NCBI GenBank assembly: GCA_036345935.2
Contig: JADWOT020000002.1
Coordinates: 18,006,754 to 18,070,753 of the forward strand
DNA from: Taenia hydatigena
Taxonomy: Eukaryota; Platyhelminthes; Cestoda; Cyclophyllidea; Taeniidae
Direction of reading: 5' to 3'
Length of the DNA stretch: 64,000 nt
Under the pieces are notes generated by a model. The model did no database searches and had not been told where the DNA came from. It saw nothing but the letters and a program-made list of their open reading frames with translations. The position numbers and the translations under genes are program-made. Below are positions 44,260-57,100 of this stretch, piece after piece (the stretch's first letter is position 1; the number at the start of each line of letters is the position of its first letter).

Positions 44260-47200
44260 ATGGCACGTTTGGCCACTTTCTGGCAGTTCTTTTTCTGATG
44301 ATCACTTTAGAGACAGACGATCAGATTGCGGCAAACTTAAATTTTTTAAGCGTTATTTCTCGTATGCATAGTTGACGGCGACGTATGATGCTCTGCTTCA
44401 CTCTTCCAAATTTTACCATTTGTCAACCCCTCATCCTCCATGACCGGTCCTCTACTTTATCGCACGAAAAGTGGACAATAGTTTTTTTCCGCCCAGTCAT
44501 TCAAAGGCAGTACTTTGGCACTGGGAGCCAAAGATAGCAACTTACTTACTCCGTTGATGCCACTGAAATGGCAAACGCTTAGTTTGAGTTAAGTTGTGTT
44601 TGCGCGAGTCGAACACAATCAACCACACTTATGATTCGCGAAAAAAATATGTAATTCATAGAAAGATGATGTTTGTCAAGGTAAAATATGGTCACTATTT
44701 GTTTACACAAACAAAGGCAGACCGACTTTACTTCAGATTTGACGTTGAATGGCCGAAAACGACTTCAGCAAGGTGCTATACATCACGAGACTGGAATGGG
44801 AGCTAAGGTTTGTATGATCACAAACATCATACGTGGGCTGTGGACGAGAAGACAGTCGCACAAATAATTATTTTTAGCCAAACCGCAACACCTTGGTTTT
44901 TGGAGATCGGAAAATGTCTGCAGTAAACTTTCCTCCCTCTTTACTTCACAAATACTTAACTTTTGTCAATGCATTGTGGTGGCATTGTTACAAAATGTGT
45001 CTTTGACATGTGACATCGCTGAATGTATTACCAACGCAGTTTAAAGCCCTCACAACGAATTGTTTTGCGACCTTTGCCTTTCATCTTTTGGTTTCTTATT
45101 CAACATGCCCATTACAGACTATCCAAGGCTATCATTTACGCCGATGTGATTGATGCCACCGCAGAGAGCTATTTCTTTAGTTCCCACTAATAAATTGGAT
45201 ACCCTTATCCCCTTTAATCAGTCAACTTACAGGCGAAAGAAGGGCTGTGAGAGCAGTGGACGGAAACACACTGAAATGACTTAACTCCGAACATGGTGAA
45301 CAGTAGTGATAACAGTAGAATGCAAGGTTTTATCATTATTTGCCTAACATTTTCCTAAGCTTTTAATTGCTAAAATAAAAAAATACATAAACGTGCCACT
45401 GTGCCACTAGAATTAATTGTGTTAAGGAGATGAGGGGACCTACAAGTCGCGACGTCATCCATGTAGGGATGTTGTACACAAATCATCTTTTATTGTCTGC
45501 TCAACTGCCTCTTCCCACCCTATAGCTCTTAAGATCGCGCAACGAGACATGGATTTACACAGTGAGATCGTGCTTTTACTTGCTAATATAATGCCCATCT
45601 TGTAGTATGAACTAGAGTCGCTCGTGATTTTTGACGCACAATGGCTTTAGCACAACGATGACAAATTGCATGATGGCTTTCGTGGAATGTTGGCTTCAGT
45701 TTTGAGCAATTGAACACAGGCGATGGGTGTAGAAGGGGCAATTAAACAAAAACTTTACTAACCAAAGCGATGCAATAGGAAGGCGGACGTGTAAAATGGG
45801 TAATTTTGAACCTCGTGTCTTTTAACAAATAATGTCGATGATTGCAAATAGTTTGTCAACGAATTATTATACAAAAATTGCAGTCATGAGTCTGTGATCT
45901 CTCTAAATGTGTGAATTTTGATGTTGCGTGGAAATGTGAAAGTAATGTAAAGATATTCGTGGGAATTCACGTTATTCGGTTGGCTTCATCATCATAAAAC
46001 ACAGGTATTACCAGCGGCTAAAACTCATTAATTTTTTGATTTCATGGCTCCGCATTTTAGTGATATCTTGTTAATTAGAAAGTGAGAGGTGTATTTGGAG
46101 CCCACAGGATCAACAGAGTGCGGTGGAGCCATTGTTTTACGGTAATGACCTCAGTTTGCATGTAGAATTGATTGCGACGACTTTGCGGCAGCAGTCATTT
46201 TTACGCAGCGCTTCAGGAAATACATAAAGTTAAAGTCAATGATAGCCAAGAAAATGGACTTTCCTCGATTTGAATAGTTAATTTAGCACGACAGTATTTA
46301 ACAGTGTCGTTTGAAGGCCGAGTCTAGCATTGCGTATCTACCTATGGTCAACAACTCCTTCAATTTTGACATCGCTTTCGGCGAAGAGGAAAAAAGAAGT
46401 TAGTTACATTTGAATCAATTGCATCGTTTGTTCACCTACAACAGGCAGGAGTGATCAAAAGAAGTTGCGCTTCTCCTACCGGTGTTACTAAAGCGTCGAC
46501 GCCCAGCCACCCACGCTTTCCATCACGTGGTGCGTTTAGGACGCACCATCTGTTTGCGGGTCAAATCGAGTACTCATCAAAGGCGTCATGGCACTCGGCA
46601 TAAAGCATAACATCCAATATGAAATGCCATTTGACAAGAGACACAATTTGGAGCTGTGAGGCCTTTCTTCAGCTGTTATGTACATATATTCTTCTTTCAA
46701 TTTGTTCTAAATGGCATTTTGCTGGGCGGTTGTTAAAGACACCTTTTCGATGCGGGTGATTTTGAATAGAAGGCTTTTTTTAATTTTGTGAGGTTTTAAA
46801 TGAAGAACTAATGATTCCGGAGTTATACTCACAAAGGTTACAAAATTTGTTGGCGTGCTGCACGTGAGAGTGGAGCGAATGCTTTGCAATTAGCAATGAA
46901 TGCGATTTCAGCGAGCAATTCAGACCGACAATTGTGCACTAGTGAGGAACCAATGAATGCGCCTGCAAGTGTGCAACCATGATGAGAGAAGCACATCATG
47001 CGCATGCCTCGGTAAAATACTCAACTCCAATTTGTATGGTGTCAGTACGACAATTCCTTTGTGTGGGCGCGCCAAATCAGGGAGCAATTGATGTCAGTGC
47101 TAGAATGGAATAAACACGAAGCGTGTCTAAAGCACACCTCAAATATGCCAGCATCGAGTTGTGCAAACATGAAGGACGTCCTGCTGTTGCTTACAAACAC

Positions 47201-48913
47201 TTAAAAGTTCATTCGTAAATAGTCCTGCTTTACCATATCTAAATACGTTTTAATGCTCATATCTTTGTTATGGAAATTGACTTGCATTAATTGACACCAT
47301 CACGACCTTACGATGGGATTGCGCGGACCATTGGTAAACCCCGATCCATGCTTGTGTGCAGAATGACTGGCTTAGGTTTTCAAATCTTTTTTGTCAGCCT
47401 GAGATACTTGGCATGGCGTAAAGCACCAGCGGTCCGATAAAGCTAGCATTATAATGCTTGGCAGCAATGAAGCGGTAGACACGCGTCAAAGCTTAGTAGG
47501 AGTGGACATTATATCAAGTGCACGAATGAACTGCGAGGAGGACCTTAGGCAGCGCATAATCCCAACTGCTTGACTAGTGACCAATTGTTGAACATCGCAA
47601 AGATAGCGCATTACTGTCCTCCTCTGCCTTCGATTCCAGGCTGTTGAATGTAGTCGAGTGGATACCGCGTAAGATGTACTACGGGTTGCACTAACTTATG
47701 ACTACTACTGCTACGAATGGCTGAAGTTCTATGAATGATTAAATGCAAATTTCTATCAGTTCCATCTCGAGATCACGGACAGATCCTATTAACAAATCCG
47801 GTCGCATTCCCCACAAAGTGAACTCTTGTGGTGGGAAAAATTGAAAAAAATACACCCTGTGCGTATGGACGTTACAGTTATGCTTTGGGAATGACAAACA
47901 ATATCAACGTTACTGTTGTTGCTACCTACGCGATGTAGACTCGCAATTCTTTGCTTAAAAATAAACGACTGTCGGCTGGCCGGAAAACCACGAATTAGCT
48001 CAAAAGAATAGATAACACGTTTGCTATCCCATGGCGGTTGAGTGTTTGTTGTCTGGTGGATAGAAATATCGCTTTGAGTTAAGCATTAACGTCAACGCGG
48101 ATGCAAAGGCAATTTAGGTGGAATGATAAGGTAACTCACAAGTACAGGAGGCAAATAAAAAGGAAGTACAACCCTCAAAGTAAACTTAGCTTTCCGGCAC
48201 TTAACAGCATTTATTGAAACATAAAACACCGAAATTATTAAATTGTTATTCATCTGCTTGCATTAAGCAGTGGAACAATTACCTGTCCTCTAGCCTCCCA
48301 TCAACTACACGCTATGCTCCACACATCTCAGAAATTCAAGTGCCTTACCGTTGACAGTCTGCATCGCTCCACATGTTCTTACTTTTTAGCTGCACTAGGT
48401 GGTAAGACGTGTTATAACGATAGAGGAATTCGTGCATTCTGAAGCAACAATAAAGCGAAGCTGACAGTGCGCTGATATGGTAGGCGTCTTAGAGGACGTG
48501 CAACGTCAAACGTCTCAATTGATCACATCGCTTTGGCAATCAAAGCAGAACTCCTCGTTGCAAAGCTTTTAAGACGGCTTTCTGGATTCCAAAAATTATT
48601 TGCTTTGGTTTTTGCTTGATAAACGCCTCTCACTCAAACCAAATTGTGTGGTGCACATTGCTTTCACTCTGGTATGTTGTACACATTAGTCTAGAATGTA
48701 AGACACAAAAAAGTATTTATGGGAATAAACTTTCTAATATATTTTGATAACCTATTAACCGACACGTGGTTTTAGTCAGAAAGTTGCTTGACTAACGAAT
48801 CGCTTCTAGCATCCAATGTGGAAGACATTCAATTAGCGAATGCGTTTCTTATAACGCCAGCAAAACACTAAAATATTAATTTTATAGAATAGCTATTTAA
48901 TTAATACACAATT
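44260..48913. other. 4.6 kb without a recognised gene
   Basis: AT-rich DNA with only short frames and no internal duplications that I noticed. This is the longest stretch in the window with no repeat or coding signal I can name. Confidence 0.5.
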
Positions 48914-49294
48914 TTGATTCGCTTATTGAGAATGTCATTCCGATGCGTATCGGGGTCGGAGTGGATAAGAGCTATTGCCTTAGCCATCGAAAGGCTTCAC
49001 CATGTTTCTCCGTCCACTTGCAATTCGTTTTCGGCTGATGCTCACCATTTTGTTCATTGGACGCGCTTCTTATCTTCAGAAGCAGCAATAAGCAGATTTT
49101 GTGCCTATAGAATAAAAATTCTCTTACAATGCCATTTACTAAGAGGGTATCTCTTATCGCCATTCCCCTCAGGCTTGTCCGCGGCCACAGGCATCCACCA
49201 CGACTGTCTAGAAATGCTATTTGAATTGCATTCGCTACCGTCAACGCGTGCACTTCGCATTGGCCATTTCATTCTCCTTAAGGCAGAATTTTAA
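48914..49294 (+). CDS. 126-codon ORF, unknown
   Basis: A frame of mixed composition (SEWIRAIALAIERLHHVSPS near the start). It begins at a non-ATG start and the opposite strand is open for 93 codons, so coding status is doubtful. No domain recognised. Confidence 0.2.
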   Translation: MIRLLRMSFRCVSGSEWIRAIALAIERLHHVSPSTCNSFSADAHHFVHWTRFLSSEAAISRFCAYRIKILLQCHLLRGYLLSPFPSGLSAATGIHHDCLEMLFELHSLPSTRALRIGHFILLKAEF

Positions 49295-49629
49295 CGTAAA
49301 TGATGTGGGAATGACTGATCCTAATTTGACATCTAAAGAATAAAGAATGACTGCAAACATTGCCTCTCATGCCTTGTAGAATGAAACGAATAAGTCCTCA
49401 TTCATTTTAGCAGTCTCAAAGTGCTCAATGGAGCAGAGATGTCCAGGACGCACTTTTACTAGCATAAGAGCTACGCACCCAAGTTGACACATTAAAAATT
49501 TATTTTTGATAAGCTAATTGGGTGCGGTAGTGCCAGCTATCTTCTCTACTCATCATGGTTCTACGCAAAGGTAAACCCTCATCTAGTCGAAAAATCCGAT
49601 GCCTAACTTGCTCTTTTAAGATCTTTTAG

Positions 49630-49790
49630 GCACCGCCAAAAATCGAGACTCGTGTTGAAGAGCTAATCAGAGTAAAGATGCGTCGTTCCCTCAATGTCGC
49701 AATGCTCAGCGGTGACCCTGGATCTGCCACAGTAGATTTCTTGCGAAATCGCATGTCCCAACTCACAATGACTTCTGTTTGCAAACTTAG
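49630..49790 (+). CDS. Candidate exon 1 of a two-exon model
   Basis: Acceptor TCTTTTAAGATCTTTTAG is followed by 161 bases open in one frame and the donor AACTTAG|GTATTT. The product (PPKIETRVEELIRVKMRRSL, then GDPGSATVDFLRNRMSQL) is charged and mostly helical-looking. The last two bases join in phase with the exon at 49,959, giving an uninterrupted reading frame across a 168-base intron. I do not recognise the protein. Confidence 0.45.
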
Positions 49791-49958
49791 GTATTTATTG
49801 TACAACTATAAGGATTTTACAGATTTCTCACAGATGACGTTTAAAAGAGGACAAGGTCTTGGTGATGTGGAACTTTATCCTTTCCATAGTTTTAAAATTA
49901 AAGAAGTTTCAATTACTTTCAATACCTGATTTTCTTGTTTGTGTTTTATTATCGTTAG

Positions 49959-50016
49959 AGCTATTTGCTGCAAGGAAAGCCTTGAATCAATCGCCTTTGG
50001 CCGAGACACATTCCAG
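49959..50016 (+). CDS. Candidate exon 2 of a two-exon model
   Basis: Acceptor TATTATCGTTAG, 58 bases, donor TTCCAG|GTAGGT. Joined to the preceding exon it continues in frame as RAICCKESLESIAFGRDTFQ and ends on a codon boundary. Phase compatibility between two independently chosen splice sites supports a real gene. I could not find the next exon. Confidence 0.4.
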
Positions 50017-51034
50017 GTAGGTTTGACTGCCCTCACATGCCTCTTTTCTTATCCATTTCCCTTGTGGCATAATTTTGCCAACTTCAGATTAACTAATTTT
50101 TTTAAATTGGTGGTTGTTTAGCCTACTATTCTTGCTTAGAATGTTTTTTGCACTAAATGCACCAGTTAGCTAGTTACCTATCACGCCATGCCTGCTTACC
50201 TCAACCTCCAGTAGCACACCAGCTCCACATATATTTCACTAGATGCACTTGAGTATACCCATTTCTCATGACTCCAAAAATGCATACATGGCACGCATTA
50301 TTGCCGCACAAGAACTCGAGAGTGAAACTAGTAGCAAACGCACTGGGACCATCATCATCTGCAAGCGGCCGTAACTTGTTTAAAGAAATGTCAGAACAGA
50401 ATGGAAGCCTGCCAGTGGTTGGTTGGAACTGGCCGGTATGCGTGAAGTGTGAATAGTTTCCCCATTTGTTCAAACAGTTGGCCTGAGCTTGATGCTGCCC
50501 TTCAACGAGTGTTCACGCTGTTTTAACAAATGGAGGAAAGTGCGGAACTCAATTGTTCGCTGCTTATAAGGGATTCAGGTTTTCGAGCAACCAATCCAAG
50601 GCAAATAAGTTCATAATCCAATTTTTATTAAACACATTTTACAGCAGAAATTGCAGCAAACTTGCCTAAAGTTTATGTGGTATCGGTACCGTTATGTGAG
50701 TGGAGGTGAGATGGAAACCTTCAAAGGAACACAGGCACACACGAGGTACGAACGACAGATTGTGAGCACTTCGCCATGCATTCACAGCTAATGTAGGGCA
50801 ACCGATACCATTAAAATGAGTAACAAGTAGACCGTGGCTGCGGCTTTCCTGATTAGTAGCTTTCGCTGCTGGATTCGAGTGATTTCGCGACAAAAATGGC
50901 AAAGGTTTCACTTCAAAGATTAACTGTTATGATTTCCAGACCCTGTTTTGGACAGAGCCACAGAGACTAATCTCCTTTCACCAACTATTTATGAGAAAGG
51001 AGATGTGTAGTTTTCCACCAAAGTGATTTTGATT
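50017..51034. other. No gene recognised
   Basis: Frames at 50,201-50,473 (-) and 50,268-50,456 (+) overlap and neither is recognisable. This stretch would be intron or flank of the two-exon candidate. Confidence 0.4.
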
Positions 51035-51430
51035 TCCATTTTCGATGTATGATTCGTTGGATGTGTCCTAATGCACTTCAGTGGCGTTCTCAGTTCCACA
51101 ACTCGCTTGAGTTTTGACATTGCTGCACACTCTGAGATTATTACTGCCACTCGTTTACGTCACCAATCAAAGGCTTCAGTTCTTTGGGGCCACACCAGTA
51201 GAGCAGTCCTTAAACAGCTTTGATAAACTATTTGGCTAACGACGCCTATCCGTGTTCTAATAATAGCAAGTAACCAAAAAGAATGATAAAAGAATTTCAG
51301 CCTTATTTTGAAGGCGCATGTCCTTCTTCATGGTCACATACATTTGATTACACTCTTTTGCTTAACACATTCGTAGTCATCACCAAGAATGCATTGAAGG
51401 TGTCTGCTTTACCAAATTCTCCGATTTGTA
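51035..51430 (+). repeat. Tandem repeat copy 1 near the arginase fragments
   Basis: Aligns in direct orientation with 51,961-52,345 at an offset near 926 bases: GCACTTCAG, CTCAGTTCCACAACT, TTTGAAGGCGCATGTCC. A weaker match to 60,900-60,990 may be a third member. Confidence 0.8.
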
Positions 51431-51640
51431 TGATATCATCAAAAAGCCAAATAAAACATGGACTGTGTTTTATAGGCATTACTTCTTTGGTCGATACAAT
51501 TTGCTAAGAATAACTTTGGAATAATTAGGACACGAGCGAGAGCACTGGCCCTCATTGATTGCAGAGAGGTCAATCCAGAAAGCTGACCAATCAGAAAGGA
51601 GAACATCAGATGAGTGATACAAGGCTATCAAGGCAAAAGC

Positions 51641-51755
51641 AAATGACGACGGTAAAACAACTCAACCGAAGACTATCGTGGAGGAGGTGATTGTGAACTG
51701 CGAGAACCAGCGAGCTCTGGTGGAAGATACTTCAGGGCTGACCGAGTGTCACTGA
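51641..51755 (+). pseudogene. Arginase-derived N-terminal fragment
   Basis: Plus-strand frame reading TTQPKT, then VIVNCENQRALVE and GLTEC, ending in TGA at 51,753-51,755. The same segment precedes the metal-binding GGDHS block in the copy at 61,160-61,765 (QPKDREADVILNCEN) and, more weakly, in the copy at 52,370-53,045. In arginase this corresponds to the stretch before the first manganese-binding motif. Here nothing recognisable follows, so it is an isolated exon piece. It lies on the opposite strand to the other copies. Identity rests on comparison with the other fragments. Confidence 0.6.
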
Positions 51756-51960
51756 AAGCGTGTGCGAGTACGACCACGGGAGCAGGAACGAAGCATAGCA
51801 GAAGTCACCACTGCTTTTGCTTCTTCAGACGTGCCAAGCGATGTGCTGACTTTGAATGCCATTATAGACTTCGGCAGACCTAAGCAACAGGACGGATGCA
51901 TTAATTCCTCCCCATGGTTGAAAGCAAATATGTGATGCATCTAAAGGGATCGTTTTTATG

Positions 51961-52345
51961 TCCATTTTTGAAATGTGTTTTGTTAGACATGTCACAATGC
52001 ACTTCAGCGGCGTCCTCAGTTCCACAACTTGCTAGAGGCCCAACACATTGCTACACTGTCTCAGACTATCCATGCCACTCATTAAGGTCACCAACCGAAA
52101 ACCACACTTTTTTGTGGTTGCACCAGCAAAGCGATCCTTGAACAACTTTTCACAAACTATTGGGCCAAAAATGCTGATTCATTTCTAACTAATGGCTAAT
52201 AACTAAAAGGATTGTCAAACAATAATTTCAGCCTTAATTTGAAGGCGCATGTCCTGCTTCATGGCCACAACACAGGGTTAAATTCTATCGCTTAACACTT
52301 TCGAGATCATCTTCGACCTTTCATTGGAGGCGTGTATTTAAACGT
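51961..52345 (+). repeat. Tandem repeat copy 2 near the arginase fragments
   Basis: Partner of 51,035-51,430. Each copy is followed by an arginase-derived fragment, so repeat and fragment may have been duplicated together before one segment inverted. Confidence 0.8.
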
Positions 52346-52369
52346 CCAAAATGTCAGCCTGCTTGTCTG

Positions 52370-53045
52370 ACTACAGATCTTGCAAACCGGCCTACTCTCC
52401 TCGGTCGAAGGGCCCATCGGTGAAGGAGGTTCACGTGCTGAAAGCGTTGCTGGGATCCAGTAGGTCAATGTCAAGGTTCAGATAGAAATCGGCACTTAAG
52501 ACTGCATATGGTCTTCATGGCACTTTTAAATGCCCAATGTTTCCACACTCTGCATATTAAAATTTTGAGGAACTTTTGTATCATCAAATAAGATTGGTAA
52601 GTAGTGGTGAAGCAAAGCTGCGAAATCCAATGCAAAGAAGTTGATTAGCTTAAAGACCGGAATGTTAATGAAAGTAATCGGCATAGATAATGGAGATCGA
52701 AAGTGCACTAATCAAGTATTTATAAAGCCATGGGCTTGCGGAATAAATATGTTAGTTTTGCTGAGAAGGAAGGCAAAAGGTATCCAGCGATTGGGTCCAG
52801 AAATAGACCTCCTTGGACAAATTGACATCAGTGTGTGAATCAATCTTGAAGTGACCCACAACTGCCTTAAGCCCGCTGCTGTGGTCGTCACCCAATGCAG
52901 GCGTCATGTCCTTCTCACTCCCACTAAGCGAGAGACACTGCCAGCTCTGCGGTTGCTTCCACCAGTGTTAGCTGAATCTCGCAGTTCACAACCACATCTC
53001 AGTGGTGGTCCTTTGACCGAGTAATTTCTCTGTAGTGACTTACAG
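52370..53045 (-). pseudogene. Degraded arginase pseudogene
   Basis: Read on the minus strand, the pieces follow arginase order. VVVNCE at 52,985-53,000 is followed by PALGDDHSSG (normally GGDHS) near 52,885 and DSHTDVN (normally DAHTDIN) near 52,835. Next come FLLS near 52,765 and LDIDLLDPS (normally FDVDGLDP) near 52,460. The last piece is a Pro/Ser stretch matching the segment after the third metal-binding motif. Several manganese-ligand motifs are altered, frames change repeatedly and stops interrupt. Arginase hydrolyses arginine to ornithine and urea with a two-manganese centre; this copy could not. It is older than the copy at 61,160-61,765. Confidence 0.75.
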
Positions 53046-53350
53046 TTGTACCGAGGATTAGAAAACCGGGATGCAGCAGTACATAGATCATGCGAACTTA
53101 ACAAAGTCGTGCTACTGAGGTGGAGCATAGATGATGCCGCAAATGTGAGACGTGAGAATGGAGAGAAGATTGAGTTTATAAAACAAGAAATGGGAAAGTA
53201 ACGAGGTACAATTCGTTTACCTCATTTGTGAAAGTCACACCATCGCGGCTTTGTGAAGCCAGTTTTTTTACATGAATTCTTGATTGCAAATAAACGTCTC
53301 GTGGGTGGGATCGTTGTTTCATTCCAAATGTCCACGTGCGTGTGATCATG

Positions 53351-53500
53351 CTAATACACCCACGTCGACGGAATACGCCAAAGGTCGGACTTGTAATGAC
53401 GATGCGTAAGACAACTAACGCATAACTTCACAGAACACGTACTACACACAGACCGATAACCTGCTGGCGTTTGGCTAGTGCACGCAGGTGTTCCAGCGCG
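53351..53500 (-). mobile_element. Possible piggyBac-type transposase tail
   Basis: The minus-strand frame has a Cys-rich end (GYRSVCSTCSVKLCVSC, then THRHYKSD) with C-x2-C-x4-C-x2-C followed by His residues. This resembles the C-terminal zinc-binding tail of piggyBac-type transposases, and more loosely a B-box. The DDE catalytic core is not recognisable upstream. It is at best a truncated relic. Confidence 0.3.
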
Positions 53501-53897
53501 CGTACGCAAATCTGCCTTTACAGAATGGCAAAATGCATTAAGAGACCGCATTAGAGACTAAGAACTGCAGCACTCATCTTAAGGGAAGACATGTCTACTT
53601 GCGTTTGACAGTAAGCATTTCTGATCATTCAAGGGGATTGTAAATAGTGTTGGACTAAAGGTTTGACTTTGGCTAATTGACTTGGTCTCAAATTCCCATC
53701 GTTATAGGACCGGATTCTCTACGGATCTATTTTATTTCCCTCTACTTATCCGGTCATCATCATTCCACATCCTACTTCTCTCGCTGCCTATCTCACTCTC
53801 TCTCCAAACACACGAAGTCTTCCTTTCGCCAGAATTTGACGCTAATTTGATGCAAGCCATGGAATCCTTATTTGTTCAGCAGTTGCAGTTTCTTTAG

Positions 53898-54155
53898 GTC
53901 ACTCTCCGTAGTCTTTATCACTGTCTGGTAGCGGAGGAAGCCTCTCTGATCGGCGACTGTTTTGTTCTTCTAGAGGACGAGTTGTGCTGCACTGCAGCAG
54001 TTCTCCAAATTGAAGTTGGAAATGGGTTCCGTGTGGAGCGCGTTGAGGTCAAAGTGTTTTTCGATATCAGTGGTAGAAGTAGAAGGCGAATTTTGCTTTG
54101 TTTAGCCATACAATGGAAGAGGGTGGAGTGTCATGCTGTTTTGGAAGGACGATAG
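53898..54155 (+). CDS. Candidate terminal exon, unknown
   Basis: Acceptor GTTGCAGTTTCTTTAG is followed by an 86-codon frame to TAG. The product alternates hydrophobic and acidic residues (VAEEASLIGDCFVLLEDEL, then QIEVGNGFRVERVEV). The TAG inside the acceptor is in frame with the upstream open frame (53,682-53,897), as expected if an intron ends here. A pyrimidine-rich stretch lies upstream. Family unknown. Confidence 0.35.
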   Translation, partial: VTLRSLYHCLVAEEASLIGDCFVLLEDELCCTAAVLQIEVGNGFRVERVEVKVFFDISGRSRRRILLCLAIQWKRVECHAVLEGR

Positions 54156-57100
54156 CTCCAATAACGCTTCCGTTAGCGTAAATGGTACGACGTCACGAAT
54201 TTCTCTAGCTCCGGTGCCCATTCTCTTGATCTACGCTGACAGATTTGAGAAGGCCAATTTTAGCCAATATTGACTGCGTTATAACCGATACACAGTGAAC
54301 TTGATTGCGTTATAGTGGATTACACTTCCTTTTCCCGCTCAAAGACAAACAATATCCATTCCATCTTGGAGTGCGTGCTTCCTCACTGTTGATGTTATGG
54401 TTATTTCAATTTCTCTCATTGATAAGCCACGGGGTCATTCACAAAATTTTTCAGTTCACAAAATTTGTAGAGATATTTCCGTTGTGTTTGATAGTAAGGG
54501 AAAGAAATTGTACAATGGTCTGTTCCTTAAAATTTGCTCAATGATTTTCGGCATGAAGTCTCGGTGATGCTACACCCCGACAACTCGAATCTGTCCTCAG
54601 GTAGTAGTAGGCCAAAGTACTGTAGGCGAGGGGATATGACTAAGGACCACGAAGACTGGGAGAATACCAGCATGAGCCTTGGATCGTGACACAGGGTGGG
54701 CACACAAAATGCATCATCTCAAACCTCCGTGAGGTTGGACACAATAAACCACACCGCTGCTGTACAGCAGAACGTAAGTGCACATGTTACCCTCTCCTAG
54801 ACCAAATGAAATTGACAACATGTATGCAGATTATATGTGAGATGCGAATCATAGCTACAGATTTCAGTCACAATTTACCCGCCCGCGATGCAAACGAGAG
54901 TAAAGGAGGAACAGATAAACACCGAAGCTAATAAAAACTATTACAAAACTACTGTCACCATTTACAGGATGGCGTAGGTTACTGCAATGTTCATGCATAT
55001 TCTAACTAAATGTAGATTCAACGAAGGCATGTGTAACTGAAGGTGAATAATGGCACGATTGACAAATTACTAGGCTCATTTTGAATTATTTTGCTTTTAT
55101 GCTGAAGTCTCAGCATATGCTTCTAAGATCCATATTATAAGCATCCAAGGCTTTAGGCGGTCGTTCTCCTTTGCGGCTGAACGGTGCTTTTCCATGACAG
55201 AATGCGATTCGTAGCCGACAAGAAGTAGTAAAATATCTCGGTAAGAAGTGCGAATTTAGCCACAAGTTCGAGTTGTCGGTGTGGAAGGAGATTGGTTTCT
55301 GCATATTCTTACCCTTTTACGTTTAGCACTATCTGCATTGTTCATTCTTCTGTCAAGTTATGGCATTAATTGGTGGCTCCCCTTCATGCGTTGTAGCTAT
55401 TTTTGAGTGGCGATGTTTGTTCTGTTATCTTTGGTTTGACGATGTTGTTGTCGTTTCTTCTGGATCACTGGGCCACCTACTTTGCAGACATCTTGATTTT
55501 CTCTCGATTTGCATTAAAATCATGCATTGGTGCGGATTAATCGGTCAAACATTTTGCGCAGCTTGTAGACTATAAGCGGAGCCAGAAATAAGCTTTTCCA
55601 ATTGCAAGGGGAACTATTTTGTAAGTCGCACGGCAAATGGTAAGCATTACCGAACTGAAGAATGTCAAAATCTCCGCCTCATGTAACTCTCTTTTTGAGC
55701 ATAGCGTCTTTGTGCTGGCTAAGCTGTTGCCCGTGATAGTTTAGTCGGCTTTAGCGAGCTGTAATTTCTGATAAAAATGAGTCCAGTCATGAAGCCGTGT
55801 TTTCCCACTAAAAGGTGTGTTTTATGTAATTTAAAATTTTAAATGAAAGCATTTTATGGTTAAACAAAATCTGCTCTTCTGCCCGCCAGTGCTTCGATGC
55901 TCAGCGATGATATTGTGTTGCGAAATAACATTGCGTCTATCAAGCTGCCTGCATCAGGGAGTCAGATGATTTGAAAAAACCGATATTATTCCCGATTCAC
56001 CTTCTTATTTAGCTTTGTTACCTATGTTGAGTAAGTTGGTGTGGAGTTTGTAATTTCATTGCAGCCGGATTAAGATTAGGTTAAACAGTGTCACCCATTC
56101 CGGTGTGTTCTTACCAGCAGATAAAATTCAAGAGCCATCTATCTGATTCTGGTTGATAACATGACTTATCTACCAGCACATATTTTTATTTAGAAGAGCT
56201 TTATGCAAATGTTGACGTGGCTTCTCTACTGAATCTCCTGCATTAGGTTTCACCGATAAGAGCATCTGCAGGAAAGGAGTCTCACCTCTACTACGTGTGA
56301 AATTTGATGCGGTTGAAAATGATGAAACCCGTTGTCCTTTTAGCTGGTTTTATTTGCAGTCGCCACCATCTCGGTGTCTAGCGTGCCTTCTGATGCTGAC
56401 CTACCATATACCAAGTTGTGTGCCTGACTGCTCTGCACCTTCTTAAGTTGTCAACCCTTACACTGATGCGCAATGATTTCTAAGCGGTCGTTTACATGAG
56501 CCGACCGATTCACTACTCAATTGGCACTGACATTTAGGCAGAGAGATGGACGTTACGAGCACAAACTCTCATTGGTGGCTCGTTTACGGTTATCTGGATG
56601 GACTAATGACAGATATTCTCGACTTGAAGCAATGAGTTGCAACCACGTGAAAGAAGTAAGCTCTAGTAGCCCGCTTACTAGAGTTCTTGCAAAAATAACC
56701 GCAAATGTAAAATCTTTGAATTGAAATGGGGGCAGAAACATTTGTCAGGGAGTGCAGACGGCCATACAAATGATCATGTAGAAATGTTCACCCATTGGGA
56801 ACCCCTTGAGCAGGCCCTGATCCCTTCTAACAGCAATACCTATGTCACTACTGCAGCACCTTAAATCAGCATATTTCGCATAACTTTCACTTTAAAGTGC
56901 CCTAGAGGGACTGACAGCCTGTTTTCATTAGTTAAACTTTTGGGACTACAAAGTGGAGTGCTTCGTTGTGATCTGCAAAGTGCAAAATTGTAGGCCAAGA
57001 CCACATTGTATCACGCCAGAGGTTACTGCCATGTAAAATAATGTCTAAACATTTGTAATCGCCCAATTAAGTAAAATTTAGATAAACTACTTTTTACAGA

